Positions 34,865-47,474 of a stretch of DNA of 64,000 nt are shown here, one piece after another. The notes beneath the pieces were generated by a model, which saw only the letters and a program-made list of their open reading frames with translations, was not told the origin of the DNA and made no database searches. This DNA is from Molossus alvarezi. Its lineage: Eukaryota > Chordata > Mammalia > Chiroptera > Molossidae. The stretch's first letter is position 1. Each line of letters starts with the position of its first letter. The stretch lies in assembly GCA_037176705.1 (NCBI GenBank), contig CM073887.1, forward strand, positions 30,445,501-30,509,500, in the 5' to 3' direction. Both the position numbers and the translations under genes were made by a program.

Positions 34865-35085
34865 TGTGGAGTACTTAATGTGTGAAAGACCCCGTTCAAA
34901 GTAATTTATAAATAACATCGCACTTAAAACTCACAGAAATGTTTTGCGTTTGGTCCACTGATCTCTCAGTTTTGCAGAATGGCTAAGCATTTTATCCAAG
35001 GTTACCTAGGCAGCTGACATGTTGGATCCTGAATTTGAATCCAGACAATGATTCGAGAGATTGGTTCTTAAGCAACACTGCTTCT
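34865..35085 (-). repeat. MIR SINE, reverse orientation
   Basis: Follows the reverse complement of MIR: 'acttaatgtgtgaaagacccc', 'tgatctctcagttttgcagaatgg', 'taagcattttatccaaggtt', 'cctgaatttgaatccagac', 'ttcttaagcaacactgc'. Nearly full length but well diverged. Confidence 0.75.
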
Positions 35086-35190
35086 CAAGAATAATTATAC
35101 TATACTGCTTCTTAGAAGAAATTGAAGTCCAAAATCAAACTGTCTTGCCCTTTTGTGATAAAGTTGAAATTCCAAATTCTTAAATTATAT

Positions 35191-35421
35191 CTAAGTCCAA
35201 AAACTCATCCACTCCGATTTTACTTTCTGCCCAAGGCGAGAATGACAGGAGAGTGCACTGTGAATACTTAATCTTGGAACAGTTGAATCGGTCAATTGTC
35301 CAGTCTCCGATATACCTTGTAGAAAACAGTAATAAGAAAATGAGAGATGATCATTATGCTCTTCTAATATGTTTAAAACAGAAATGTGGACTGTGACCCA
35401 ATTCTCTCTGTTCTTGCACAT
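35191..35421 (-). other. Short open frame, unrecognised
   Basis: A 76-codon minus-strand frame with no domain, no signal peptide and no repeat match; probably chance in a non-coding region. It is listed only because the surrounding 35,086-35,539 is otherwise empty. Confidence 0.1.
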
Positions 35422-35539
35422 TTCTTTATAAGTTCTATCATATGTAAATTAGATCAATTAATCATGATCCTTTAGAGTACATTGAGCCTCAGATTTCTTT
35501 CAGAATTATATGAATGAGCCTTGATTAGGATATGCCAGG

Positions 35540-35835
35540 AATATTTTGCCTCAGGACCTTTGCACTGGCTGTTGCCACTGCCTAAGATGCTCAAATAACC
35601 ATTTGGGTCAGCCCCTTTTTTTCTCAAGAAGCCATCAAGAGCTCCCTAAATATAATTATCTGTTCTCCCTGGGATTTCAGGCCCACTGACTCATGTCAGT
35701 TTTTTTTTTTTTTTTTTTTAAATAACACTGATTTATAATGTATTTGATTTATTATGAGTAATGTTTACTTTACGCTGGAATATAAGTGCCATAAGGGCAA
35801 GCATTATTTCTCTCTCTGATGTAGACCAAATGTTA
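35540..35835 (+). repeat. LINE-2 3' end
   Basis: L2 order is visible: 'cctcaggacctttgcactggctgttgcc', 'aagccatcaagagctccctaa', then after a T-run (35,701-35,719), 'aatataagtgccataagggcaagcatta' and 'tagatgtatgacc'. Ancient and diverged. Confidence 0.75.
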
Positions 35836-37850
35836 GATGTATGACCAACAAAGGGCTAAAAAAAAAGCTTGAATGGATGTATTCTCATTAATGGCTATAT
35901 TATTTTTCATAAATTTTTATTATAAACATGATTATTAGTAAAATTAGAAAAAGTTAATATGTTTTTCTTTTTAAAATAATATTCCATTTTTGCACTAAAA
36001 GACACAAAGAGATTTCCACTTTTGGTTTTGGTAGATGTTGAAACATTGCCTGTTCAACAGCTTGTATCACTTTATAGTTCCCCTAAAGGGTGTTTTTTCT
36101 TCAATATGCTCATTAACAGTATTATATTTTGCAGTGTGATAGGCCAAAGTTTTCCATTAATTCACTTTTTTCTATTTATATTTATTCTTTCAATAGACAT
36201 TCTTTCGACGTTGAGCCTCCTGTTTTGGCCAAGTGGTGGTGTATGGAAAAGAGAACAACGTTTGCTTTGTCGGATAATGCCTTTACACTTATGAATCTTT
36301 CTAGTGGATGACCTTAAGAAAAATTAAGCAACATAATGTCTGAACTAAGTTAAGATAGATCAGGATGATAATTATAATTGCAATGATTGGGTAGCTATTT
36401 TTTTTGGATGGTCAAAAAGTTTTCAATAAATAAGTTGAATTTGGAATGACAAGAAGGAGCCATCAACGCAAAGATGGACAAAGATGGCAGGAAAGGGCAC
36501 TGAGCAGTAGGGCAGTTAGAGCAAAGGCAACAGGCAACGGTAACCTTGGCATGTTTGGGAAAGTTAAATAACAAGTTAAACAACAGAACCAATTAAATGA
36601 GGACTAGGACAAAGTGATCTAGAGTGAGTTTATAGAGGGAGAGAAATATGAGATCTGAAAATCACAGGGCAGTTGGAGACTACAAGAAGGTTGAGCAGGA
36701 GAGGAGAGAAGAAACATACATTTTAAGAGGTGTTTTCATTTGCTAAATAACTAGGTATGCTTGACCTAAGTATTCAATTACATTTAAGTACTTCAAATCA
36801 TTTATCTAGAACCACATTCAGCAAATAAATAATGCTACATCAATTTCAGAACTAGTTTTACTGCTTTTAAAATGATCAAAGCTTTCAAGTCCAATATCAA
36901 AAGACTTTAATATATTGTTTCATTTATTATATTTATTGCAAGTCAGAAGTAATGAAATATTACAGAAAAAAAGCCCTCTTATAAATCATGATGATTGTTT
37001 AGTTGGCTTTGAATGATCCTAAATGATTAACCTATTTAGATAGAATTTACAAGGAAGCATATATCGCAGTTCTACATATACTGTGTTCTGCAAATGTTTG
37101 ACATGCTCCTATAGAAAAAAATCCTCCAAAACCTATTTATTTCTGTGTACTTTTCATTATAAAAACAATATATTTTATCTCTAAGGAAAAAAATGGATCT
37201 TGTAAAAGTACTGTATAGGCTTAAAAATTTATCATTTTCACTTCTTTGGAACAACCAGTTAAGTTCAGAGTTATACCACCAAGGGAAGAATGAGATCAGC
37301 GAACTAAAAGCAGTAAACATGGATGTGTTAAGTAATAATTTCCATTTCATCCCAATTTCTTCTTTTTTGTTTATGGAGATAAATATTTTGTGCTCTGCTG
37401 AAATGTTATATTAGAGAGAATTTGTAGGTCTCAAAAATAAATTGAGAGGCATAGTTAGACTCAGAGATTTAAAAATAAATGGGGAATAAAAGAAGGGAGT
37501 ACCAGCTAAATACTGATATTTTAAAATCTTAATATTATTGACACATATACTTTAATGACAAAAATTTACATATATACATCTTTAATAGAAAATATTTTTA
37601 AAAACTCTTACAAAACCTTGCTTTGGAGTAAAAATTCTAGTTATAATACTAAATAATTCCTTATTTTATATCTTAGAAAGATAAGAAGTATAATAATAGA
37701 ACTTGCTATCAAAAAATATTTATTTCTCAACAAACATAGGAATCTTTTGATAATCCCACCACATGACAATCATGACTGAAAAATGCTTTCACTAAGGTAT
37801 TAGTGATGTGGTCCTCTGATCGGAAAGATAATAGTATTGTCTAAAAGATC
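35836..37850. other. Gene-free AT-rich stretch
   Basis: Two overlapping frames of 90 and 60 codons at 36,022-36,311 and a 92-codon minus frame at 37,350-37,072 have no domains and look like chance. No recognisable repeats. Confidence 0.45.
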
Positions 37851-37854
37851 TTTA

Positions 37855-38312
37855 TATTTACTACTCAGCTGTAAAAAAGAAGGAAATCTTACATTTTGCA
37901 ACAGCATGGGCAATACTATGCTAAGTGAAATAAGCCAGTCATAGAAAGACCAATAACCATATGATTTCACTTGTATGTGGAATCTAATGAACAGAATAAA
38001 CTAAAAGATACAAACTGACTCATAGGTACAGTGATACAGCTGTCAGGGGGAAGGAGGGTTGGAGGGCTGGGTGAAACAGTGAAGGGATTAAGCTAAAACC
38101 AAATAAACCAAAAAACCCCTCACAGACAATGGCCTGGACATTACAGAGGGAGAGAGGTAAAGGGCAAATAAACAGGGATGGAAGGAGACTTTGTTGCGCA
38201 CACAATATAATATACAGATGATGTATTATAGAATTGTACAGTTGAAACCAATATAATTTTATTAACCAACATCACCTCAGTAAATTTTGTTAAAATTTAA
38301 ATAAAGATCTTA
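37855..38312 (+). mobile_element. LINE-1 3' end with short target-site repeat
   Basis: Starts 'actactcagctgtaaaaaag' (end of ORF2), then 'gtatgtggaatctaatgaac', a GGGGGAAGGAGGG stretch, and ends 'gatgtattatagaattgtac .. accaatataattttatta', the common bat L1 3' terminus. The flanks share aaagatctt (about 37,845 and 38,303). Confidence 0.85.
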
Positions 38313-38455
38313 TGGTTTACAGAATTTTTCTCTCTATAATATTAGTCAGTCAACAACATAAAATATGATGTTTTAACCAAAAGTGAAACTACACAGTCAG
38401 AAAAAAAATTCTGGATTGTATTGTTATTTACCAGTATAAACTCAGCCACAATTTT

Positions 38456-38700
38456 TTTTTAATCCTCACCCGAGGATATTTTTGCATTTATCTTCAGATA
38501 GAGCAGAAAGGGGGGAGGGGGGTAAAGAGAGAGAAAACCATCCATGTGAGAGAGACACATCAACTGGTCACCACCCACACGACCCCAACCAGGGCCGGGG
38601 ACAAACTGCAACCAAGGTAGTTGCCCTTAGTGGGAACCAAACCTGGGTCTCTCTGGTCCACAGGCTGACACTCTAACCGCTAAGCCAAACTGGCCAAGGC
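38456..38700 (-). mobile_element. Ves SINE with 12-bp target-site duplication
   Basis: The minus strand begins gccttggccagtttggctta and ends 'cctcgggtgaggatt' plus A-run. agccacaatttt flanks it at 38,444-38,455 and 38,705-38,716. Confidence 0.93.
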
Positions 38701-38716
38701 ATTTAGCCACAATTTT

Positions 38717-39705
38717 ATACTGCTATTTTTCCAATACATGTTCAAAAGAAAATAAAAATAAATAATATACTGTTACAGTATTATATATGCATAGCTATTT
38801 AATCCATACGTTTTAAATAATCAAAGTATTTGTGCCTCCAGTTGAAATGGTAATGAAACCTGTTAAAATAATGGAAGAAGAATGTGCAGGGCAGTTAAAG
38901 ATGTTTATCCAAGAACCTCTCATAATATCAAGTCAAGATATTTTATTAAAATGTAGCCTGATCTGAAATTCAGGAGTAAGAGATTGATGTTCTAGAACTA
39001 GTTTGCTTCTAATTCGAGGCACTGTGGATTTTTAAACACTTCATAGACTTCTTACCCTCTTTCCCTGAATTTCAATTAGTGTTAAATAATAAAGATTTCG
39101 CAAAGCCTTGATCACGTAGGAAGAAAGGGACTATATAATCTAAGAAGCTGTTTGGTATGTTATTAAATTTATGTTCCTGTGCTCTCATACTTTAAATGAT
39201 AGCGAAATTTTGCCCCATAGAAGAAGCTCAAACCCAATATTCTCACCAATATCTATAGATTTCTCTACCTTCCATAACATATATCGAAAATCAGGGCCCA
39301 TATGTTCAGACGTTCTATACGTCACAATACTTTTCACTTCTTTCTTTTTTTCTTTTCCAAAAAATACCTAAGAAGGACATCTATTTTCAGATGGAGCAAA
39401 AACTGTACCTTGTACATAGCAAAGCAGAATTCTCAAATCTTACTGCTTTCATCAGTGTTGTGTACTAATTGACTGTTTTCATATCCTTCAGGGAACAGCC
39501 TTTATTGTTCTGATGTTCCATCTATTCATCCCACCTCTGAACCTACAGATTGTCATTTGCAGAGGGATGGTTTTTTTAAATGCATAAATGCAGTCGATCT
39601 CCTGCTGTACAACATGGATAAGGATCAGTCACTCTTTGGGTTCACTGGATTCTCCCCCCACATGTGTCATTCCTGATTCCATGGGTGTGTTAAATTGTGT
39701 TGTGT
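38717..39705. other. Gene-free stretch, unassigned
   Basis: AT-rich, no long frame, no recognised repeat. Confidence 0.5.
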
Positions 39706-39880
39706 CTACTTCTTCTTCTTTTTATTGTTGAAAGTATTACAGATATCCCCCTTTTTTCCCCATCGACCCCCTCCTCCCCATCCCTACTCCCCTTGCTTTT
39801 TCCCAACCTAATGTCTGTGTTCACTGGTTGTGTATATATGTATATAAGTTCTTCGGTTTACTTCTTTCAACATTAGCCAA
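39706..39880 (-). mobile_element. LINE-1 3' UTR end, reverse orientation
   Basis: The text parallels the 3' UTR of the full-length L1 at 13.08-13.2 kb on the same strand: 'acagatatccccc', a C-rich block (accccctcctcccc), 'tgtatatatgtatataagtt' and 'cggtttac'. The flanks share tacttctt. Only about 170 bp is present; more diverged than the full-length copy. Confidence 0.75.
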
Positions 39881-40740
39881 AATTGAGCCCCAGACATAGA
39901 ATATTTTTACCAACAGAAAGACTATGATTTGGTGAAATTGTATAATTTAACTCTTAACTATGTTATGGTAAAGCTGAGATTTGAATATCAGGATCTTATT
40001 CTTAGAAATAAGGCTAATAAAATATCTGCAAAGGTATCTTTGTGACTATGAACATGATTTCACATTGCATAATATTTTAATTCCTCATAGTCAAAGAAGC
40101 TGTTTAATTACATTTTTAAGTGAAAAGTATGGGTGGTGTTTGGTTTTCTCTGTTTCCAGATATTTTTTCTTTCAATATGATATTATATACTACCAAAATG
40201 TTTATGATTATGATTATCTTTATTTGAAAATTATTCTGTATAATACAACTACACTAGTGGAAATTTTTTTGTAATAGTTTTAGATGAAAATAATAGTAAA
40301 TTAAAAAAAATTCAGTGGCATTATATAATATTGTTTTAAAATTATTTTCTTTTTCATGGAAACTTTACATTTCAAATAATAACTATTAAATGTTTTGAAA
40401 CTATTTATTTTATGACCTTTTGGTCAACATTCCAACACTAACATTTTAATCCATATAATACAAATTATTCAATATGTGTAGTAAAATTAGCGCTATGGAT
40501 TAAACAGCTTTACAATTTCATGATTTCAAAATCTATAATTTTATAATTTTCTTTATGTGTCTGCTCCCCCCCAAAATCTATACACTTATTTTGCAATGTA
40601 TGGTCCAAGGAAGCAAGAGTTCACAATTCATATCAAAGGCAAGTAAATGCCTTTAAACTCATAAAACAGCACTTTTAGTTATATAGTTTATTATGTGTTG
40701 ACTCTCAGACCACTTGGAACTTCAAGGCTGAAATGTCTCA
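39881..40740. other. Gene-free AT-rich stretch
   Basis: A 97-codon plus frame at 39,981-40,274 is composed of AT-driven residues and has no domain. No recognised repeat. Confidence 0.45.
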
Positions 40741-40796
40741 TGCCCAAGTTCCAAGTTTATGAAGACTAAAATGTAAGAAATGGTCTTTCACTTCAG

Positions 40797-40930
40797 GTTT
40801 TAAAAGTGCAAAGATAAAAGCGGGCGATCCCGGCGACGTGGAAGAAGGATGTGCTCGTAGAGAATTTACGGTGTGCACCACCACTGGTGAGATGGAAGCG
40901 TCTCCGTTTAAACCCCGGTGTAGCTCCAGC
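40797..40930 (+). other. Candidate small coding exon in a CpG-dense patch
   Basis: A plausible acceptor (tctttcacttcag, ending 40,796) and donor (ACTG|gtgaga, gt at 40,887-40,888) bracket a 90-nt segment open in one frame, giving a residue run that includes KAGDPGDVEEGCARREF. If the donor is not used, the same frame runs on 14 codons to a stop, as a last exon would. About ten CpGs fall within roughly 105 bases in otherwise CpG-poor DNA. The opposite strand also has a 99-codon frame (41,037-40,738). I cannot name a gene. A retained exon, a processed pseudogene or a young insertion are all possible. Confidence 0.3.
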
Positions 40931-41040
40931 TGAGATGATTCAGTTTTAGGACTTCTGTTCTTTATGATACACAGAAAGCAACCACCTAAACTGTCTTCCT
41001 TGTCCTCCCCACAAACGCCTTTTTTATTTGTTACCAATTG

Positions 41041-41770
41041 CTACAAACAGTAGCACCTTTACTTTTTTTAATTCTACTATATTTCATTCCATCTCTTTCA
41101 TTGCACTTTAATAGAAAATATATAAATGTCCACAATAGATAATTATATTGAAGAAAATATCCAACATAGATATTACTATGTTCCACTAGTCAGTAAGACG
41201 GACACAAAAACTTTAACCCTCATGCTGTGACACCGTAATGTTAGCTTACTGAGCATCATAGCCACTCTGAATCTTCTAATTTTCAAGTCCAAATATAAGC
41301 ACAAATATTTAAGAAATTATTTTTTTTCATTAGGATTCTTTGATTGCATGCAAAATAAACTAATTGGTTTATTAAGATCTCAGAAAATCAGCAAAAAAAA
41401 CAAAACAAAACAAAAAACACAACAAAAGAGGAAAAGATTTGTAAATTAGTGGAAACAATGAGATCTTTGGAAAGCTTTGAAGAAAAATAATGTCTAACAA
41501 TATATATCAGCCAGTACTTATATGTATAGCTATTTGCTAAGCCCTCTCAAGTAGTATACTATTTTGAATTCACACCTTCTACAATTGCCTTTTCTTTATG
41601 GTGAGATGCAAATATTGGCAATCTACCAGATTGTTAAGGCTATTAATTCTAACCATATACAACCAGGAACTGGGCATAAACACTGGACGGATTTGGAGTC
41701 CTGATAGGTTTAACATGAAGTTGCCCATGTTGTATCACAAAAACCTGGAAATATATCAGTTGATTAATAG
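41041..41770. other. Gene-free stretch
   Basis: AT-rich, with an A/C-rich low-complexity run at about 41,392-41,427. No recognised repeat or gene. Confidence 0.5.
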
Positions 41771-41890
41771 CAGGGCTAGTCAACTGTTTTGAAAAGAGCC
41801 AGAGATTAAATATTTTAGGATTTGCAGGCCACACATGGTCTCTGTAACATATATGTCAGACAGAAGAGCCTCTCACTGGCCAAATATGGG
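41771..41890 (+). repeat. hAT-type MITE fragment (mammalian MER class)
   Basis: Begins cagggctagtcaactg, then 'aaagagccagagattaaatatt', 'ttaggatttgcaggcc' and 'tggtctctgtaac', the order of a widespread mammalian hAT MITE. The right half is lost. The exact family name is not assigned. Confidence 0.65.
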
Positions 41891-42269
41891 ACAGTTGAGC
41901 ATAATAGATTATATTTGATTGAATACAATTGACACTGGAAGCATAAATAATAAATGCTAAAATTAGTTTAACAAAAATGGTGCATTTACATAATCTCAAA
42001 GTATCTCCCATAAAATAATTATTAATGTGTAATTTTACAATTGGGAAAACTGGCAGCCATCACCATAATCTGGGTTACAGTGCTTATATAACCGGTAATG
42101 GAACACACAGAACTTGTACAGCACTTAAAAAAAATGTAATTAGAAAACAATCAATAAACTAGGTTCATGTCTGTGATACTTCTGCCAAAATAAAATAAGT
42201 AACCTGGATATACTCCTGAGGAAGCGTCAGACATATTCAAAGGGATAAACGTTCTACAGTTGAAGCCGT

Positions 42270-42326
42270 AGTCTTACAGTCTCCCCTAGGTGATGCTCCA
42301 ATGGCAGCCAGCTTTGAGAACTGCTG
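42270..42326 (+). repeat. hAT-type MITE right-end fragment
   Basis: The text 'taggtgatgctccaatggc .. agctttgagaactgctg' resembles the right end of MER5/MER20-like hAT MITEs (..gccaggtttgagaaccactg). Short, so the identity is tentative. Confidence 0.4.
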
Positions 42327-42739
42327 ATCTCTACTTAAGGAAGCAAACAGCCATTGGCAGGTCCATGTGTTGTGTTGTGTTGTAGGGTGCTTGACCAAGG
42401 CACAAAAATCATAAATTTTAGATACAAAATTTAATTTACCCTATGAATTGTCTTCAATTTTAACAAACACTATCCTCACATGAAGGCAAGCTACATATTG
42501 CAACTACATTGGAGTCCCATTCTTTTTATAACTTTTTAGCAGGCTTCCAACTTAAAACAGAGCAGGAGGATAGACGTTATTATGTCATCAAGCAGTTTAC
42601 CTTAAATAGAAAATATGACATACTTATGTAAAGAAATATTTGGAATAGATTCCCTCATGATTTATACTTGATACCATTTCTCCAATCCTTAATCATTATT
42701 GAGCAGCTGACAAAGAGGCTGGGGTTTGTTGTTGTTCTA

Positions 42740-42996
42740 TTTTTTAATCCTCACCTGAGGATATGTTTTTATTAATTTTTTTTTTTTTAGGGAGAGAGGA
42801 AGGCAGAGAGAAGAAAAGTAAGAGAAAGAGAGAGAAGCATCGAGGTGAGAGAGAAACATCTATCAGTTGGCTCCTGTATGCACCTCAACCAGGGATAGAA
42901 CCTGCAACCTAGGTATGTGCACTGACTGGGAATCGAACTTGCAATCTTTTGTTGTGTGAGATGACGCTCTAACCAACTGAACGTCCTGGCCAGGGC
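42740..42996 (-). mobile_element. Ves SINE, diverged
   Basis: The minus strand starts gccctggccaggacgttcag and ends 'cctcaggtgaggatt' plus A-run. An extra T-rich run and purine stretch (42,765-42,835) expand the tail region. Confidence 0.88.
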
Positions 42997-43809
42997 AAGG
43001 TTGAGTTTACTTTTTGTTTTTTTGTTTTCTTTTTAAACCCAGAGCACATGTATTGGTAGAAGCAAGGTAAGTCGATAGGTAGGTAAATAAATTTATGCAT
43101 ACAAGCATATATATATGCATACATACATAGGAGATATATATATATTTTTTACATGTATTCACAGACCTAATGTTCTTTAAAAAAACTAAAGCGTTTAAAA
43201 ATTTAAGAAAAAATTTTACATTATCCGATTAATGTTATTATTCACAACAGAAAAACTCATAGTTTTATTGAAGACATGAATTGGGGCATTTTATCAAAAT
43301 TATGAGAGGAAGAAATAAAATAAAATTATTTATGATTATTATTCAATGTATACTAATTTGATATTTTCTATTACCCTTTACTTTCATTACTTTAAATATT
43401 AAAAATAGTCCTCCCTTAATTTCATACTGTTTCTGTATATATTCTGATGCATCTAATTTGTGTATATTTGGGTTTACATGGTTTATGTAATTTTGTATAC
43501 AAAAAAAGCCTCCTGTATACACACATATATTTTAAAAGGTGATTATACTGCAGACTGATACTCTAATAAACAATGCTCCTGTAATCCAGTGTTGTGAATG
43601 ACTGCTAAGTGCAGTGCAAAATACACTGCAGCATGTTTGGAAACTATTTTGGTTTTTGATGTTCAACTTGATTTTTATTAGTGTTGACTTTATTTATTAT
43701 TTTATAGCTGATAACTTAAGCATATTTTAATCTTTTGTTTAAATTCCTAGAAGACTATCAGTGAGTATACTTATTTTTAATATACACTGTCATATCATAA
43801 GCACATTTT

Positions 43810-44035
43810 ATTTTTATTAAAATTTTTTTCCCCTTTATTGATTTTAGAGAGAGAGGAAGGGAGAGGGAGAGAGAGAAATAAACATCGATGAGAGAGAACA
43901 TCAATTGGCCGCCTCCTGCATGCCCCCCACTGGGGATCGGGTCCACAACCTGGGCATGTGCCCTGACTAGGAATCAAACCAGTGACCTCTTGGTGCATGG
44001 GTCGACACTCCACCACTGAGCCACACCTGTAGGAC
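43810..44035 (-). mobile_element. Ves-related SINE, second type
   Basis: The minus strand shows 'aggtgtggctcagtgg', 'catgcaccaagaggtcac', 'ccagtggggggcatgcagg', a CT-rich run and 'taaaatcaataaagg'. The flanks share cacatttta. Confidence 0.88.
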
Positions 44036-44744
44036 TATACACACATTTTAGCAACTACATATAATGTTTTTATGCATGACTATCTATTTCTCCATGCCCT
44101 GGATATTATGGGTGTTATTATTTAAAAACGATAAAGATAAAAACACAGAAATAATCAAACTCTAACAATTTAAGAGACATAATTGTAGCTTAAATAGTGT
44201 AAGGCATTTGGGAATATAGTCAATGAGGTTGAACATCTATTATATGTTCATTAGCTGTATTTTTCTCTTATAAATTATAGTTTAGAATTTTTGCCTGTTT
44301 TCATTGGGATTGCTCTTATTGGTTTATTTGGGTTTTGATTTTATTATTGCTCTATAACAGGTGTTAGTATTACTAAAAATATTGAGGATTTATTTATTTG
44401 TCATAATATTTTTTTCAGTTTATTTTTTGTTTTTCTAAAACTTTAAGGTAAGAAAAAACTTACTTATTATTCAATTGATACCTTTGTAATTAGCTAGGTA
44501 TTAATAATAGGAAAGGAGCAAAGGGAAGGTCAGACGCTATAGGCATGTTCCCTGCAAAACACTGGGGGAGGGATCCAACAAAGGGAAGACAGACGCATGC
44601 CCAGTAAAGTTGGGATGACATAGGGGAGGTACTTGCCTGTCAGTCACACCTGGGAACAAAGGTTATTGGCCAGAATGGGCATGGCCACTGCAAGTTCACA
44701 GAAATTTGGGATTTATAATCCTCTGAACAAAGAAGTTCACTCTC

Positions 44745-44981
44745 ACCCTGGTCGGTTTGGCTCAGCGGTGAGAGCGTCGGCCTACGGTCCTGAGAAACCC
44801 AGGTTCAGTTCCTGCTAAGGGCATGTACTTCTGTTGCAGTTTGTCCACAGCCCTGATTGGGTCATGTGTGTGGCAACCACTTGATGTGTCCCTTTCACAT
44901 CGATGTTTCTCTCTCTCTCCCTCCCTCCCTCCCACTCTATCTGAACAAAAAAAAGTCCTTGAGGGAAGATAAAAAAAAAAG
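44745..44981 (+). mobile_element. Ves SINE with 10-bp target-site duplication
   Basis: The head is accctggtcggtttggctca; the tail 'ccttgagggaagat' plus A-run. gttcactctc flanks it at 44,735-44,744 and 44,982-44,991. It has split a GC-richer block that may be an LTR (see findings). Confidence 0.93.
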
Positions 44982-46064
44982 GTTCACTCTCTTGGTTCCT
45001 CTGGCATGCTTGGCTCATGGCTTCTACTAGGCTTCCTTGCATTCTCCCATGTGGCCCGTGGCCACATGCACACCCCCCCAATGGACTAACTGACTGCAGC
45101 TAGCCTAATGGCTATATTGGACCTGGCTGCAACATGGAATAGAAACTCTGAACACTGGCTCTGATTTTAGCCCTACTGTAAGCACAGCTACAATTCTTCT
45201 ATGACTGGACTAAGGCAAATGGGACTTTGGAAACCCAGGGATGTAATTTCATAGAAATTTTCTACCATGTTGCATCCTCCCACGTGAGTCTCAGAAAATT
45301 CCTTTTCTCGGGGTATCACAAGGACCTCATTCCCACTAGCAACGGGGGAGGACGAGGCACATTTTTCTCTTATAACACAACAATTTTAAATTTTAATAAC
45401 TCAATATGCTAAATAGAATCTTGGAAAGATAATAATTCATATCATTCAATTTTTATTATATATGATAAACTATAATCATTTTTAGTGAATCATTTAAGAG
45501 GCTTTTAGAAATGTATATACTGATATAATTAAAATATAGAAAATTAATTTCTTCCAAATATTTTCTTATGCCTCTTTCTAGCCAACTGTTACTTAAGTCT
45601 CAGAGCCTTGGCATCCATTTATCTAATTTTTCTTGATATAGATTGATTTGTTTTGCCTTTTAAAGAATTTTATATAAACAGATACCTTGACTTTACCAAA
45701 TAAAGTTTTTATTTTTTTTTCTATTAAATTCAATGCAATAGCAGTGATATGTGGTGCAAACATCGAGGGTGACTTTCAACGATGTTAACAATGTTGCCTG
45801 CGGAAGCTAGAAGGATGCTCACTAACCTTGCCACTGTAGACAAAAAGGGGCCGCATACTCAACTTGATAAGCTCAGAGGAGGCCCACTGGTGGCCTGACA
45901 AACTCAGAGACCTAACGGAAACACACAGGATGGTCTGAAATGAAAAATGTTTAACTAAAAGCAGTTTATGGTGGGTAGTCATGTCCTAGCTAGACTCTTC
46001 CATGACAAGAGTCAATCTTTATCTTAATTGAGCCTGTCTATAGTCTTTTATAAAACTATGTATT

Positions 46065-46232
46065 TTTGTTAATTTTTAGTGAGAGGGGAGGGGAGAGGGA
46101 GACAGAGAAACATAGATGTGAGAGCAAAACATCGAGTTGCCACCTGGGCATGTGCCCTGATTGGGAATGAAACCAGCAACATGTCAGTGCACAGAATGGC
46201 CCTCAACCAACTGAGCCATGCCAGCGAGGACA
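46065..46232 (-). mobile_element. Old, short Ves-related SINE
   Basis: The minus strand reads 'tcgctggcatggctcagttgg', 'gtttcattcccaatcagggcacatgcccagg', then a shortened middle and a CT-rich tail. About 60 bp is missing from the body relative to other copies. Confidence 0.75.
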
Positions 46233-46814
46233 CCTGCCTATTGTCTTTTTGCATCTAAGAGAACATACCTTTGGAATGTCAAGGTAACTTCCCTGGGTGA
46301 AGACTACAAATTCCCTCATTGTTACTGTTATCATGTTAAGTGTTCACGGTTAACCATCCTGCACCCATCTATTTAAAAGCAGCATGTGTTATCATTCTAT
46401 CATTTTACATTTTATCCAGTCTCTCCCTCTTTGTGTCCCCGCCCCCCAGCTTCCCAATCTATCATCAGTGGATTTCATGTCTTCCCCACTGTTTCTGATG
46501 TATAAAGTAAGTGGTAAAACTGCTCATTTCTAGAGCATTTTCTCAATCAGTTGAGATTTTGCTTCCAGTAAATTGTCATCAGTTTGACTCAAATAAACTC
46601 ATAAATATTCTTACAGGTTTGGACGTTTCCTATGTTGATGCCATGATTAGTGAACAAGACATGAAATCAAAGCAAAGTACTTTGTTTTCTTTAAGTAGCA
46701 GGAGCCAGAGAAACTTGGAGGAAAAGAATTATATTGACTATTATTAATAAAAGTATTCAGATGTAATTAACATTTATTGCATGCATTATAGTTAAAAACC
46801 TTACCTCCTCTATA

Positions 46815-46826
46815 TTTCAGGTAAGA
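46815..46826 (+). other. Combined splice acceptor/donor motif (recursive-splice-like), copy 1
   Basis: TTTCAG|GTAAG, with AG ending at 46,820 and GT starting at 46,821, preceded by a moderate pyrimidine tract (ttacctcctctata). This is the arrangement of a ratchet site used in recursive splicing of very long introns. No exon or gene is recognised here. Confidence 0.3.
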
Positions 46827-47474
46827 AATCAAATAAATTTTACAAGTTAAAATCATATTACACTGAAAATGAGTTTCCTAGCCATTTACATTTTTAAATG
46901 CTCCTTGAATCACTTATATCACTAATATTTATAATATTTATGTCACATTAAAATATGTCAAAATGTTACTGGGTTGGTATTATAAACATTTTACTATCTT
47001 ACTAAAGGTCCTATATTTTTATAGAATAGCTTCTTATTTTCATAGATCTTAGTGCTCATGTGATTACTCTTCATGACAAAGCTATAATCTATACTCTAAC
47101 TAGTAACTCTTATATTAATATTAATTTAAGATAATTATTATATATTATATATAAAATAGTGTATATATTTAAGATTATATAGTATGCCTAAAATTATATG
47201 CCTTAAGATTTTATATGTGTTTATATAAAAAAGGGCTTATATTTAGTTGTCATATAACATAACTTTTCAGATAAGGTTATATGTTATATAAATACAGGCA
47301 CCTTTATGTGCATATATATTAAGAAATACATAAAATACCCACCAAAATCTTTTGCTCATTTTATTTAGAGAATTAAACCTTTGGGATTTATTTTAAGTAT
47401 ATGCATATGTGTGAGTAAAAATTTATGAAGGTATTTTCAATGCAAAATTTAAAATAACACAGGCTATAATTATT

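Noticed and set aside
47130..47330. Very AT-rich TATATA stretch as a possible origin or matrix-attachment region
   Set aside because: Base composition alone is not evidence, and similar AT-rich runs occur throughout the window.
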